From positions 620,001 to 684,000 of the forward strand of contig CAWBIT010000003.1 of assembly GCA_963789025.1 (NCBI GenBank): a stretch of 64,000 bases of DNA. The letters are read 5' to 3'. The DNA comes from AP-15 sp963789025 (lineage in GTDB: Bacteria; Pseudomonadota; Alphaproteobacteria; ATCC43930; CGMCC-115725). Below, in pieces: positions 29,355 through 38,132 of this stretch. Position 1 is the stretch's first letter; every line of letters begins with the position of its first letter. Made by a program: the position numbers and the translations under genes. Under the pieces are notes generated by a model. That model was not told the origin of the DNA. It did no database searches and saw only the letters and a program-made list of their open reading frames with translations.

Positions 29355-30259
29355 TAGGTGTCGTAATCGAGCCCGAGCGCCTCAAACCGCTCCCGATCCT
29401 TGACCCAGTTCTCGCGCACCTTGACAAACAGGAATAGGTGGACGCGCCGATCGAGCATGTGTTCGAGCTCGGCGCGGGCCCTCGCGCCGATGCTCTTGAT
29501 CCTTTTCCCGCCCTCGCCGAGCACGATTGCGCGCTGACCCGGCCGTTGCACATAGATGATCTGCTGGATCCGGACGCTGCCGTCGGGCCGGTCTTCCCAC
29601 TGCTCGGTCTCGACCGTCGAGGCGTAGGGGATCTCGTCATGCAATTGCAGGAAGACCTGCTCGCGCGTTACCTCCGCCGCGATCAAACGCTCAGGGGCAT
29701 CCGAGAGCTGATCCTCTGGATAGAGCCAGGGCCCCGCCGGCAAGCTGGCGGCAAGATGCCGTTTCAAATCCTCCACGCCGTCTCCTTGGAGACCGGAAAT
29801 CATGAATATGGGATCGAAACGGCCTTGCCGTGAGAGTGTGTCCGCCAGGCCGAGCAGCCGGTCGCGGCGGACCAGATCGATCTTGTTCAACGCGAGGATC
29901 GAGCGGCGGCCGTGCTCGTTCAGAGCGCTGAGAATGCGGCGGGTGTTCTCGTCGATGCCGCGAGAGGCGTCGACCAGCAACAAAGTTTCGTCGGCATCCG
30001 CGGCGCCCGACCATGCCGCGGCCACCATCGCACGGTCGAGCCGGCGTCGCGGCGCAAAGATGCCGGGGGTATCCACATAGATGATCTGTGTCGCGCCCGC
30101 GACCGCGATGCCGAGCAGCCGGTTGCGAGTCGTTTGTGCCTTCGGTGTGACGATCGCCAGCTTATGGCCAACGAGCCGGTTGAGCAGGGTCGATTTGCCG
30201 GAATTCGGCGCCCCGATCAGCGCGACATAGCCGCAACGCGTCGGCTCCGGCTCGGCCAC
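29354..30259 (-). CDS. era: GTPase Era
   Basis: 301 residues from the GTG at 30259; a GTG at 30322 is open but lies inside the upstream gene. Ribosome-assembly GTPase that binds the 3' end of 16S rRNA. G1 is 'GAPNSGKSTLLNRLVG', G3 'DTPGIF', G4 'NKIDLV'. The KH domain follows, with 'GEGGKRIKSIGARARAELE'. The end 'VKVRENWVKDRERFEALGL' is typical. It lies between a polysaccharide deacetylase gene (4-base gap) and recO. In many proteobacteria rnc precedes era; here it does not. Confidence 0.95.
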   Translation of the reverse strand: MAEPEPTRCGYVALIGAPNSGKSTLLNRLVGHKLAIVTPKAQTTRNRLLGIAVAGATQIIYVDTPGIFAPRRRLDRAMVAAAWSGAADADETLLLVDASRGIDENTRRILSALNEHGRRSILALNKIDLVRRDRLLGLADTLSRQGRFDPIFMISGLQGDGVEDLKRHLAASLPAGPWLYPEDQLSDAPERLIAAEVTREQVFLQLHDEIPYASTVETEQWEDRPDGSVRIQQIIYVQRPGQRAIVLGEGGKRIKSIGARARAELEHMLDRRVHLFLFVKVRENWVKDRERFEALGLDYDT

Positions 30260-30263
30260 CGCG

Positions 30264-31166
30264 TCAGGCGGCGTGCTGTTTGGCCCAGTAGACAACCTCG
30301 GAGTGGGTAGCAAACCAGACACCCTGGCGCGATTTGGCGTGCCGGATGATCTCGTCGAGGATCCAGATGCGCGAACGATAGCCTATGATGTGTGGGTGCA
30401 TGGTGAGCTGAAACACTCCGCCCTCGTCATAGGCCGAGTCGAACTCGCGCCGGAAAATATCGAACACGTCGTTCGGCGGCGTATAGGGGCGGAGCGACTG
30501 AAATCGGTTCATCATGAAATAAACCGCGTCGTCGCGGACCCATTCGACCGGAAATTCGACGACCCCGGTCGGCTCGCCATCGAGCAACAGCTCGTAGCAA
30601 TCTTCATCGCTCATCAGCGACGAATCGTAGAGCAGCCCCATCTCCTTTTCGAGTTCGAGCGTGTGCTGGCTAAAATCCCAGGAAGGCGTGCGCAGACCGA
30701 CTGGCCGGATGCCGGTGATCTGTTCCAGAGTATCGGCCGAGCGATTCATCAGATCGCGCTCGGCCTCCCGAGGCAGGACGGAATTCAGCTCGTGGATCCA
30801 CCCGTGAATGCCGATTTCATGCCCTTCGGCGACGACACGGCGCTGTTCGTCGGGGTGGAGCAGCGCGGTGACGGCGGGGACATAGAAGCTCGCCTTGACC
30901 CCCTGCTTCTCCAAGACTTTCAGAATCCGTGGCACGCCGACCCGATTGCCATATTGGCCCCACGCCAAGCGCCCGATCGACTTGCCGCCGTCGCGCAGAT
31001 CGCTCGTCTCGTGGTCGCTGTCAAAGGACAGCGCGACGGCGCACCGCGCGCCGCCCGGCCATTCGGCCGGCCGCAGCTTACGCCCGGCGCGGACGCGGTT
31101 GACCAGCTTGCGCCAATGTTCCTCCGGCCATTGCCAGGGTTCCAGGTCCCGCTCAAGAGCGTTCAT
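30264..31166 (-). CDS. Polysaccharide deacetylase family protein (PuuE-like)
   Basis: 300 residues from the ATG at 31166, which follows GGAGGAAAGG. A metal-dependent NodB-fold hydrolase acting on C-N bonds. The metal-binding motifs are 'LSFDSDHETSDL' (Asp pair) and 'GHEIGIHGWIHELN' (His-x3-His), with 'GLRTPSWDFSQHTLELEKE' and 'FQLTMHPHIIGYRSR' further on. The close spacing and these variants match the allantoinase/peptidoglycan deacetylase-like group (family knowledge) rather than chitin deacetylases. No signal peptide, so likely cytoplasmic. It sits directly upstream of era with four bases between. Confidence 0.85.
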   Translation of the reverse strand: MNALERDLEPWQWPEEHWRKLVNRVRAGRKLRPAEWPGGARCAVALSFDSDHETSDLRDGGKSIGRLAWGQYGNRVGVPRILKVLEKQGVKASFYVPAVTALLHPDEQRRVVAEGHEIGIHGWIHELNSVLPREAERDLMNRSADTLEQITGIRPVGLRTPSWDFSQHTLELEKEMGLLYDSSLMSDEDCYELLLDGEPTGVVEFPVEWVRDDAVYFMMNRFQSLRPYTPPNDVFDIFRREFDSAYDEGGVFQLTMHPHIIGYRSRIWILDEIIRHAKSRQGVWFATHSEVVYWAKQHAA

Positions 31167-31213
31167 CGCCTTTCCTCCACGTCGGTTTTCGCCGGCGGAG
31201 AGGGTGAGGCGAT

Positions 31214-31290
31214 TGGTCGGAGCGGTGAGATTCGAACTCACGACCCTCAGCACCCCATGCTGATGCGCTACCAGGCTGCGCTACGCTCCG
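31214..31290 (-). tRNA. tRNA-Pro (anticodon GGG)
   Basis: Leftward. The acceptor stem pairs CGGAGCG with CGCTCCG, the discriminator is A and CCA is encoded. The D arm is 'TAGCGCAGCCTGGTAGCGCA'. The anticodon stem pairs TCAGC with GCTGA around loop ATGGGGT, giving anticodon GGG (codon CCC). The T arm contains GTTCGAATC. A complete 77-nt cloverleaf can be drawn by hand. It lies between ihfA and the deacetylase gene. Confidence 0.96.
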
Positions 31291-31360
31291 ACCGGGCGGC
31301 TCTGCCGACGAGACCGATCATAGTGTTCCGCCCGAAGCCGCGCAACGGGCCCGGATGTTC

Positions 31361-31696
31361 TCAGGCTGCGCCCCTCTTCCTCTTGCCATCGATGGGCTCT
31401 GCCAGACCATGGTTGATTTGATCCTTCAGCGCGTGCGAGGCGCGGAAGACGAGAACGCGGCGCGGGCTGATCGGCACTTCCTGGCCGGTTTTGGGATTGC
31501 GGCCGACGCGCTGGCCCTTCTGCCGGACCGCAAAGCTCCCGAACGAGGAGATCTTGACCATTTCTCCACGCTCGAGCGCGCCGGAAATCTCGGTGATCAC
31601 CAATTCGACGATTTCCGCCGACTCGTTGCGCGATAAGCCGACCTCTTGATAAACCGCTTCGCTGAGCCTGGCTCGAGTGATGGTTTCTCCGGCCAT
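31361..31696 (-). CDS. ihfA: Integration host factor subunit alpha
   Basis: 111 residues. Nucleoid protein that, with IHF-beta, bends DNA sharply. The N-terminal helices begin 'TITRARLSEAVYQEVGLSRN'. The core has 'GEMVKISSFGSFAVRQKGQR'; the DNA-binding arm is 'GRNPKTGQEVPISPRRVLVF', with the intercalating Pro in RNPKTG. A short basic tail, 'DGKRKRGAA', follows. It is the last gene of the plsX-fabH-ihfA cluster, a conserved alphaproteobacterial order. Confidence 0.96.
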   Translation of the reverse strand: MAGETITRARLSEAVYQEVGLSRNESAEIVELVITEISGALERGEMVKISSFGSFAVRQKGQRVGRNPKTGQEVPISPRRVLVFRASHALKDQINHGLAEPIDGKRKRGAA

Positions 31697-31777
31697 GCAG
31701 TCCTCCCATTCTTTTGTGGAAGGTTAAACCCGCGAGAAAATAACGTCAAATTCCAAAGCTTTGACCTGTCCCGGTCA

Positions 31778-32749
31778 TTACCACCGCACCAGGCTGGCTC
31801 CCCAGCTGAGCCCTCCCCCGAGCGCCTCCATCAATACGAGATGCCCGGGCTTGATCCGCCCATCGTCGACCGCGGCCTCGAGGGCGAGCGGAATGGAGGC
31901 AGCAGAAGTGTTGGCGTGCTGTTCAATGGTCATGACGACCTTGTCCGGCGACAATCCGAGTTTTCGCCCCATGGCATCGATGATGCGGCTGTTGGCCTGA
32001 TGCGGAACCAGCCAGTCTATATCCGCTGCGGTAAGATTGTTCGCCCGCAACGCCTCGTCGATGACTTGGCTTAAGCGTTGAACAGCCTGACGGAAGACCT
32101 CGCGGCCTTGCATCCGCAGGAAACCCGCGGCCCGTGTCGACGAGGGGCCGCCGTCGACATAGAGAATATCGTACTGCCGCCCGTCCGAGTGCAGATGGTT
32201 CGAGAGGATGAAGCGCCCGCTGGGCGATGATTGGGACACCGATTTCAGCACCAAGGCACCGGCGCCGTCGCCAAACAATACGCAGGTGCCGCGATCCTCC
32301 CAATCGAGAATGCGTGAGAACGTTTCCGCCCCGATCACGAGGGCGGTCCGGGCTTGGCCGAGCCGCAGCGCATTGTCGGCAACCGATAGCGCAAAGATGA
32401 ATCCCGCGCACACCGCCTGAACGTCGAAGGCGGCGCCGCGCGTCATCCCGAGCTGGGCTTGGACCTTGGCCGCAGTCGCCGGGAAAGTGTTGTCGGGCGT
32501 CGCCGTCGCCAGCACGACCAGATCGAGATCGTTGCCGTTCATCCCCGCGCTCGCCAGCGCCCGCTGTGCCGCGCGAAAGGCTAAGTCGGAAGTAAGCTCG
32601 CCGGGGGCGGCGACCCGGCGCTCGCCAATTCCGGTGCGCTGGCGAATCCATTCGTCCGAAGTGTCGAGACGATCGGCCAGCTCGCGATTGGTTATGATGC
32701 GCTCGGGCAGATAGGCGCCGCAGCCAGCCACTTGGGATCGCATTACCAT
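31778..32749 (-). CDS. fabH: 3-oxoacyl-[acyl-carrier-protein] synthase III
   Basis: 323 residues. Starts fatty acid synthesis by condensing acetyl-CoA with malonyl-ACP. The catalytic triad is Cys114 ('VQAVCAGFIFAL'), His near 249 ('LVPHQANSRIIDAMG') and Asn near 279 ('EQHANTSAASIPLAL'). The C-terminal 'GGGLSWGASLVRW' is the family end. Two ATG codons (32749 and 32743) are possible; neither has a strong ribosome-binding site, consistent with coupling to plsX, which ends 11 bases upstream. Confidence 0.96.
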   Translation of the reverse strand: MVMRSQVAGCGAYLPERIITNRELADRLDTSDEWIRQRTGIGERRVAAPGELTSDLAFRAAQRALASAGMNGNDLDLVVLATATPDNTFPATAAKVQAQLGMTRGAAFDVQAVCAGFIFALSVADNALRLGQARTALVIGAETFSRILDWEDRGTCVLFGDGAGALVLKSVSQSSPSGRFILSNHLHSDGRQYDILYVDGGPSSTRAAGFLRMQGREVFRQAVQRLSQVIDEALRANNLTAADIDWLVPHQANSRIIDAMGRKLGLSPDKVVMTIEQHANTSAASIPLALEAAVDDGRIKPGHLVLMEALGGGLSWGASLVRW

Positions 32750-32760
32750 TCAAGAGGCGC

Positions 32761-33804
32761 TTACAGCGCGGGTTCCGGGGTGGAGGGCGCCTCGGTGAGG
32801 CGGGCCAGCTCGACCCGGATCTTGTCGAGAACGCCGTTCACCTTCATGTCGACGGCGACGCCGATGGCATTGGCGAAACCGAACGCGTCGGTCGAGCCAT
32901 GGCTCTTGACTGCAATCCCGCCCAAGCCGAGAAATATCGCGCCGTTATACCGGCGCGGGTCACTGCGCATCCGAAGCTTCCGCAGCGCGCGGCGGGCAAA
33001 CAGGTAGCCGATCCGCGCCGACAGCGAATGACGGAAGGCGGCCTCGAGAAATTCGCCGAAAAGTTTGGCAGTTCCTTCAGCTGTCTTTACGGCGATGTTG
33101 CCGGTGAACCCGTCGGTCACGATGACATCGACGGTACCCGCGGCAATATCGTTTCCTTCAATAAAGCCGTAAAAATGGATGGGTGTGACGACGTCCCGCA
33201 AGCGCGCGCTCGCGCCGCGGACGGCATCGTTTCCCTTCATATCTTCCGAACCGACGTTTAGCAGCCCCACTGTCGGCTCGATCAGTCCAAGAACCGTCCG
33301 GGCGAAGACATCGCCCATCAGAGCAAATTGGACGAGGTTCTCCTCGTCGCATTCGACATTGGCGCCGAGGTCAAGCATCACGCTTTCGCCGCGGCGGGTG
33401 GGAAAGAACGATGCTATCGCCGGCCGGTCGATGCCCGGCAGCATCTTCAGCACGAATTTCGAGATCGCCATCAACGCGCCGGTGTTCCCGGCAGAAACCA
33501 CCCCGTCTGCCCGTCCCTCGGCAACCGCGTCGATCGCCAACCACATGCTCGATTGCCGTCCCGTCCGCAATGCCACGGACGGCCTCGCATCATCGGCCAC
33601 CACCTCGCCGGTGTGGTGCAAGGTCACAGCGCTGGCGAGACGCGGACGTTTCGCGAGAAGCGGGCGAATCTTTTCTTCCGCGCCGAACAGCAAGAAATGA
33701 ATGTCGGGGTGCCGCTGCAGAGCGATATCGGCTCCCCTGACGACCATGCGGGGAGCGCGGTCGCCGCCCATTGCGTCGAGGGCGATCGTGACGCCGTTGC
33801 TCAC
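32761..33804 (-). CDS. plsX: Phosphate acyltransferase PlsX
   Basis: 347 residues from the GTG at 33804, starting 'SNGVTIALDAMGGDRAPRMV'. Converts acyl-ACP to acyl-phosphate for phospholipid synthesis. Conserved parts include 'VVSAGNTGALMAISKFVLKM', 'MLDLGANVECDEENLVQFA', 'NVGSEDMKGNDAV' and 'VIVTDGFTGNIAVKTAEG'. The frame is open to 33876, but the N-terminal extension is basic and unlike the family. Lies between rpmF and fabH on the same strand. Confidence 0.95.
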   Translation of the reverse strand: MSNGVTIALDAMGGDRAPRMVVRGADIALQRHPDIHFLLFGAEEKIRPLLAKRPRLASAVTLHHTGEVVADDARPSVALRTGRQSSMWLAIDAVAEGRADGVVSAGNTGALMAISKFVLKMLPGIDRPAIASFFPTRRGESVMLDLGANVECDEENLVQFALMGDVFARTVLGLIEPTVGLLNVGSEDMKGNDAVRGASARLRDVVTPIHFYGFIEGNDIAAGTVDVIVTDGFTGNIAVKTAEGTAKLFGEFLEAAFRHSLSARIGYLFARRALRKLRMRSDPRRYNGAIFLGLGGIAVKSHGSTDAFGFANAIGVAVDMKVNGVLDKIRVELARLTEAPSTPEPAL

Positions 33805-33832
33805 CTTGGCGCCTCTGACCCCGGTATTGTTG

Positions 33833-34021
33833 TCAGCCGGCCTCCGACGCCACCTTGGTGACCTCCCGCCCGTCATAGTAGCCGCAGGATTCGCACAGGT
33901 GGTGCGGACGCTTCAGCTCGCCGCAATTCGGGCACTCCGCATAGGCGGCCGGTTTCAGCGCATGGTGCGATCGCCGCATATTGCGCCGCGATGGCGAAGT
34001 TTTCTTTTTGGGAACGGCCAT
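33833..34021 (-). CDS. rpmF: 50S ribosomal protein L32
   Basis: 62 residues starting 'MAVPKKKTSPSRRNMRRSHH'. Zinc-binding CxxC pairs appear in 'CPNCGELKRPHHLCESCGYY'. The open frame begins at 34093, but the ATG at 34021 gives the canonical N-terminus. Its position between yceD and plsX is the usual bacterial order. Belongs to the large ribosomal subunit. Confidence 0.97.
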   Translation of the reverse strand: MAVPKKKTSPSRRNMRRSHHALKPAAYAECPNCGELKRPHHLCESCGYYDGREVTKVASEAG

Positions 34022-34119
34022 GGGGAGCTCGGTGATTGGGGGGTGGGGCTGTGCCGAGGGTGCGTAATTAGCCAAAAACAGCGGCGGCGGCAACTATGAT
34101 GCGACCGCCCGCTAGGATC

Positions 34120-34638
34120 TCAACATTCCGCATCCTTCCGCATCCGCGCCAGCGTTGTGAAAGGCCCCCGCAACGGCTCCGCGATTGCCGCCTCATCGAT
34201 CCTCGCCTCGGGATCACGTGGGAATGTCGGGAGCGCCAGGGAGAGTTCCTGCGCGACCGCCTCACCGACATCGATCGAACTGCCATTGAGGGGCTCGAAC
34301 GCCGGTTCGTCGCTGGTGAGTGTGATTTCCTGCTCCGCTTCCCGAGCCGGGCCGTAAACCAGCGAGAACCGGTCGGAAACCGCGCCGCGGACCGGCTCGA
34401 GGGTAATTGCGCAGCACTGCTCGAACTCCGCCGCAAATTCGGCCTCGAGAAGGACCACTTCGGGGCTCTGACGTCGGAGTTCCACTTCGGCCACGAGGCG
34501 GTCGAGGGATATGAGGTCGAACCGCCGCGAAAGCCTTTCCCGTTCCTCCGCGGTCGCTTCAATTCGCTGCCGGAACGGTCGTGTGCTCAGTTGGGCGAGT
34601 GGCACGAGCCGGGAGAATTCCGGCGCCGAAGGGCTCAT
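34120..34638 (-). CDS. YceD/DUF177 family protein
   Basis: 172 residues from the ATG at 34638 (GGAGAGG upstream). YceD proteins affect 23S rRNA accumulation or processing (family knowledge). The conserved centre is 'EFAAEFEQCCAITLEPVRGA' followed by 'FSLVY', and the acidic 'ITLTSDEPAFEPLNGSSIDV' precedes 'GEAVAQELSLALPTFPRDPE'. The family's last CxxC is weak here, so zinc binding is uncertain. Its start overlaps the stop of the upstream chaperone gene by four bases (ATGA). Confidence 0.88.
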   Translation of the reverse strand: MSPSAPEFSRLVPLAQLSTRPFRQRIEATAEERERLSRRFDLISLDRLVAEVELRRQSPEVVLLEAEFAAEFEQCCAITLEPVRGAVSDRFSLVYGPAREAEQEITLTSDEPAFEPLNGSSIDVGEAVAQELSLALPTFPRDPEARIDEAAIAEPLRGPFTTLARMRKDAEC

Positions 34639-35222
34639 CGTGCCTCTCCATGCAGGAAGGAGAGCGCTTTCGGACACCGGCCCGACGGGACCTCGAACGA
34701 TATATCACCGGCGAGAAGGTCGGCCGCGGACTGGCTGCGCAGTGCTCGAACCGCGCGCCGAACGTAAGTGGCCATATCATCCGCAGCGGATTCCGGCGCA
34801 GAAACCGTGCCGAAGACGTTCCGCGCGAGCGCTGCAGCCAACACCGAATCATCGCCGGCGAGCCCGGCTTCATAGGAGAGTATGCGGCCGTAGAAGGCTC
34901 GCGCCATGCGCTTGACGTGCTTGCCGACGCTGAGGTCACCCACCCCCGTCTCGCGCAGCGAGCGGTCAAAATCGGCGAACATTCGGTCGAAAAAGCTTTG
35001 GCAGAACGGGCTCGCCTGCGGCCGATCCGCCTTGAGGCGATGAAGATAAAGAAACGCGTGGAGGCAGATCAGCTCAAAGCGCCCGTCGAGCGTGTCCGGC
35101 ACGCCATACTCGGCGAAGAAAACCGGCTGGCGGGCCTGCTCGACGACCCTTCGGTACGCGTTGTCTGCAACCTCGCGGGCCGAATTATGTCCGGAGAAAG
35201 AAAACACCGCAGCCGCTCGCAA
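34635..35222 (-). CDS. Ubiquinol-cytochrome c chaperone family protein
   Basis: 195 residues, related to mitochondrial Cbp3/UQCC1, which assists cytochrome b and bc1 complex assembly. Core sequence: 'AYRRVVEQARQPVFFAEYGV', 'DTLDGRFELICLHAFLYLHR', 'FCQSFFDRMFADFDRSLRET' and 'VGKHVKRMARAFYGRILSYE'. In alphaproteobacteria it regularly stands next to yceD and opposite bamE, as here. Translationally coupled to yceD. Confidence 0.93.
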   Translation of the reverse strand: MRAAAVFSFSGHNSAREVADNAYRRVVEQARQPVFFAEYGVPDTLDGRFELICLHAFLYLHRLKADRPQASPFCQSFFDRMFADFDRSLRETGVGDLSVGKHVKRMARAFYGRILSYEAGLAGDDSVLAAALARNVFGTVSAPESAADDMATYVRRAVRALRSQSAADLLAGDISFEVPSGRCPKALSFLHGEAR

Positions 35223-35350
35223 ACGCCGCGGACGTTGACAACCAACAACTCGCGGTTAAAACCTGCTTACGAGAAAAATGGGCGTGTCCCTGGTCGGTTT
35301 CAACAGAATGCCGGTTACGTGATCCCATGTGCGCTCCCCAACCCACGTTG

Positions 35351-35863
35351 ATGCGGCGACTGCTTGTTCTTCTCGCCACCGTTTCCGGCGCCGCTGCGCT
35401 TGTGAGCTGCGCGCCAGCTGTGGACCAGCGCGGCAATCTGCCCAATCCGGATAAACTTGCCGAGATTCATGCCGGCAGCACGACCAAGGACGAGGTTGCG
35501 AAGATCCTCGGCACGCCGTCGAGCGTCAGCGTCTTCAACAACGACAAGTCGTGGTATTACATCAGCCGGCGAACCTCGCAGACCGCTTTCTTCGACCCAA
35601 GTGTGCTCGACCAGCAGGTCTATATCGTCAATTTCGACGACCAAGGGGTGGTCAAGGCGGTCGACCATAAGGCCTTGGAAGACGGGAAGGAAATCACGCC
35701 GGTTGCCCGGGCCACCCCGGCGCCCGGCCGCGAATTGTCCTTTCTCGAGCAGCTGATCGGCAATCTAGGGAAGTTTAACGGCAGTAGCGGTGGCGGCGGC
35801 AGTGGCGGCGGGGGCGGTACCCAGCCGGGTCCCAGACCGAACGATCCCAGCGGGAACCATTAA
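35351..35863 (+). CDS. bamE: Outer membrane assembly factor BamE/OmlA
   Basis: About 170 residues from the ATG at 35351; an in-frame ATG at 35327 is also possible. The lipobox is 'AALVSC' (Cys20), so it is an outer-membrane lipoprotein of the BAM complex. The SmpA/OmlA domain spans residues 30-105: 'IHAGSTTKDEVAKILGTPSS', 'DKSWYYISRRTSQTAFFDPS' and 'QQVYIVNFDDQGVVKAVDHK'. The tail is Gly-rich ('GGGGSGGGGG') and low-complexity. Divergent from the chaperone-yceD-rpmF-plsX-fabH-ihfA cluster. Confidence 0.93.
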   Translation: MRRLLVLLATVSGAAALVSCAPAVDQRGNLPNPDKLAEIHAGSTTKDEVAKILGTPSSVSVFNNDKSWYYISRRTSQTAFFDPSVLDQQVYIVNFDDQGVVKAVDHKALEDGKEITPVARATPAPGRELSFLEQLIGNLGKFNGSSGGGGSGGGGGTQPGPRPNDPSGNH

Positions 35864-35878
35864 TGACCGCCGGCCGCC

Positions 35879-37981
35879 TCAGCCCGCCCATTTCGCCAGG
35901 ATCGCGAGCAGCAGCAGCGCGACAATATTGGTGATCTTGATCATCGGGTTGACTGCTGGACCGGCGGTGTCCTTGTAGGGGTCGCCGACCGTATCTCCGG
36001 TCACCGCTGCCTTGTGCGGCTCGGATCCCTTGCCGCCGTGATGGCCTTCCTCGATGTATTTTTTGGCGTTGTCCCAGGCCCCGCCGCCCGAGGTCATCGA
36101 GATCGCGACGAAGATTCCTGTCACAATGGTTCCGAGCAACATCGCCCCGAGCGCGCTGAAAGCCGCCGCGCGCCCGGCGATGATCGTAATCACGATCCAA
36201 AGGGCAATCGGTGCCACCACCGGAAGTAGAGACGGCACGATCATCTCGCGTATCGCCGCGCGCGTGAGCATGTCGACGGCGAGCCCGTAATCGGGTTTTG
36301 CGTTGCCCTGCATGATGCCGGGAATTTCCCGGAATTGGCGCCGCACCTCGATGACGACCGCCGCTGCCGCCCTGCCGACCGCCGTCATGCCCATAGAGGC
36401 GAACAGGTACGGCAACAATCCGCCGATAAACAGACCGATCACGACATAGGGATCCTGAAGGTTGAAGTGCACGTCGAGATTGGGGAAATAGTGCCGCAGA
36501 TCCTCGGTGTAGGCCGCGAACAGCACTAGCGAGGCCAGCCCGGCCGAGCCGATCGCATAGCCCTTGGTGACGGCCTTGGTCGTGTTGCCGACGGCATCCA
36601 GCGCGTCGGTCGTCCGGCGCACGTCGCGAGGCAGGTCGGCCATCTCGGCGATGCCGCCGGCATTGTCGGTGACCGGTCCATAGGCGTCGAGCGCCACGAT
36701 CATACCGGCGAGCGCCAACATCGTCGTCGCGGCGATCGCGATGCCGAACAGACCGGCAATCAGGTACGACACGATGATCCCGACACAGATCACGATGACC
36801 GGCAGCGCCGTCGCCTCCATCGAGACGGCGAGGCCCTGTATCACATTCGTGCCGTGGCCGGTCGTCGAACTCCGCGCAATGCTGCGCACCGGCCGATAAT
36901 CGGTCCCGGTGTAGTATTCTGTAATCCACACGATGAAACCGGTGACGCCCAGACCGACGATCGCGCACAGCCACAACCCCAGCCCAGTCACCGAGGCGCC
37001 GGTGGTCATCGGCAACGCATCCGAAAAGCCGAGGAGGATGTAGATTAGCAGCGCGATCGCCCCGATCGACAGGATCCCCGTGGCGAGCAACCCCTTGTAT
37101 AGCGCCTTCATGATGCCATTGTCGGCGCCGAGACGGACGAAGAACGTGCCAATTACCGAAGTCGCGATGCACACCGCGCCGATGACCAGCGGCAGCATCA
37201 GCATCTTGTCACGCAATGGCGGCGCAAAAAAGATCGCGGCGAGCAGCATCGTCGCGACGATCGTCACGGCGTAGGTCTCGAACAGGTCTGCGGCCATCCC
37301 GGCGCAATCGCCGACATTGTCGCCGACATTGTCGGCGATGACGGCGGGGTTGCGCGGATCGTCCTCCGGGATTCCCGCCTCCACTTTACCGACGAGGTCG
37401 GCGCCGACATCGGCCCCCTTGGTGAAGATGCCGCCACCGAGACGCGCAAAAATCGAGATCAGCGACGCGCCAAAGCTCAACCCCACCATCGCTTCGAGCA
37501 CCGGGCGCAGATCGTCGCCTGGCGACGTCGCCCGCAGTATGAAATAGTAGATCCCGACGCCGAGCAGACCGAGTCCGACCACCAGCAAGCCGGTGACCGC
37601 GCCAGCCTTGAAGGCGATTGCCAGACCGGCCTTGAGACTGCTGCGCGCGGCTTGTGCGGTTCTCACATTGGCGCGCACCGACACATTCATACCGACATAG
37701 CCGGCCGCCGCCGACAGCACCGCCCCGATCAGGTAGCCGATCGCGACGCGCAGCCCCAGGGTGATCCCGAGTATGATGAGAACGACCACCCCCACGATTG
37801 CGATCGTGCGGTATTGGCGATTGAGATAGGCCTTCGCGCCGACCTGCACAGCACCCGAGATTTCCTGCATTCGGGCGGTTCCGGCGTTGGCGCTCAATAC
37901 TTGACGACTGGTGAACCAGCCATAGGCCAAGGCCAGCAGGCCGCACGCGATGACCAGAAAGTATGCGGAAGTCATTCTCAA
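35879..37981 (-). CDS. hppA: Membrane-bound proton-pumping pyrophosphatase
   Basis: 700 residues with about 16 transmembrane helices. Hydrolyses pyrophosphate and pumps H+. The PPi-binding signature is 'DVGADLVGKVEAGIPEDDP', followed by 'RNPAVIADNVGDNVGDCAGM'. A second acidic cluster is 'DAYGPVTDNAGGIAEMADLP', and 'HGGKGSEPHKAAVTGDTVGD' lies near the end. 'GNTTKAVTKGYAIGSAGL' has Lys at the position that distinguishes K+-independent enzymes (Ala in the K+-dependent group), so this should not need potassium. Convergent with bamE, only 15 bases away. Confidence 0.96.
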   Translation of the reverse strand: MRMTSAYFLVIACGLLALAYGWFTSRQVLSANAGTARMQEISGAVQVGAKAYLNRQYRTIAIVGVVVLIILGITLGLRVAIGYLIGAVLSAAAGYVGMNVSVRANVRTAQAARSSLKAGLAIAFKAGAVTGLLVVGLGLLGVGIYYFILRATSPGDDLRPVLEAMVGLSFGASLISIFARLGGGIFTKGADVGADLVGKVEAGIPEDDPRNPAVIADNVGDNVGDCAGMAADLFETYAVTIVATMLLAAIFFAPPLRDKMLMLPLVIGAVCIATSVIGTFFVRLGADNGIMKALYKGLLATGILSIGAIALLIYILLGFSDALPMTTGASVTGLGLWLCAIVGLGVTGFIVWITEYYTGTDYRPVRSIARSSTTGHGTNVIQGLAVSMEATALPVIVICVGIIVSYLIAGLFGIAIAATTMLALAGMIVALDAYGPVTDNAGGIAEMADLPRDVRRTTDALDAVGNTTKAVTKGYAIGSAGLASLVLFAAYTEDLRHYFPNLDVHFNLQDPYVVIGLFIGGLLPYLFASMGMTAVGRAAAAVVIEVRRQFREIPGIMQGNAKPDYGLAVDMLTRAAIREMIVPSLLPVVAPIALWIVITIIAGRAAAFSALGAMLLGTIVTGIFVAISMTSGGGAWDNAKKYIEEGHHGGKGSEPHKAAVTGDTVGDPYKDTAGPAVNPMIKITNIVALLLLAILAKWAG

Positions 37982-38132
37982 AGTCCCCAGAAATAAAAAC
38001 GCCTGCTGTCAACATGCCCGGCGCCGCGGAAGCAGGTTCAGTACCGGAACATGCCAGAATAGTGGCTGCCAGGCAAGCATACTGTGATCTGCTTACCACT
38101 CGATCGGTCGCGCACTCCAGCTACAGTATGGG

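Noticed and set aside
30273..31421. 382-codon rightward frame opposite the deacetylase gene and tRNA-Pro
   Set aside because: It runs through the tRNA gene and a metal-binding deacetylase on the other strand; no independent evidence.
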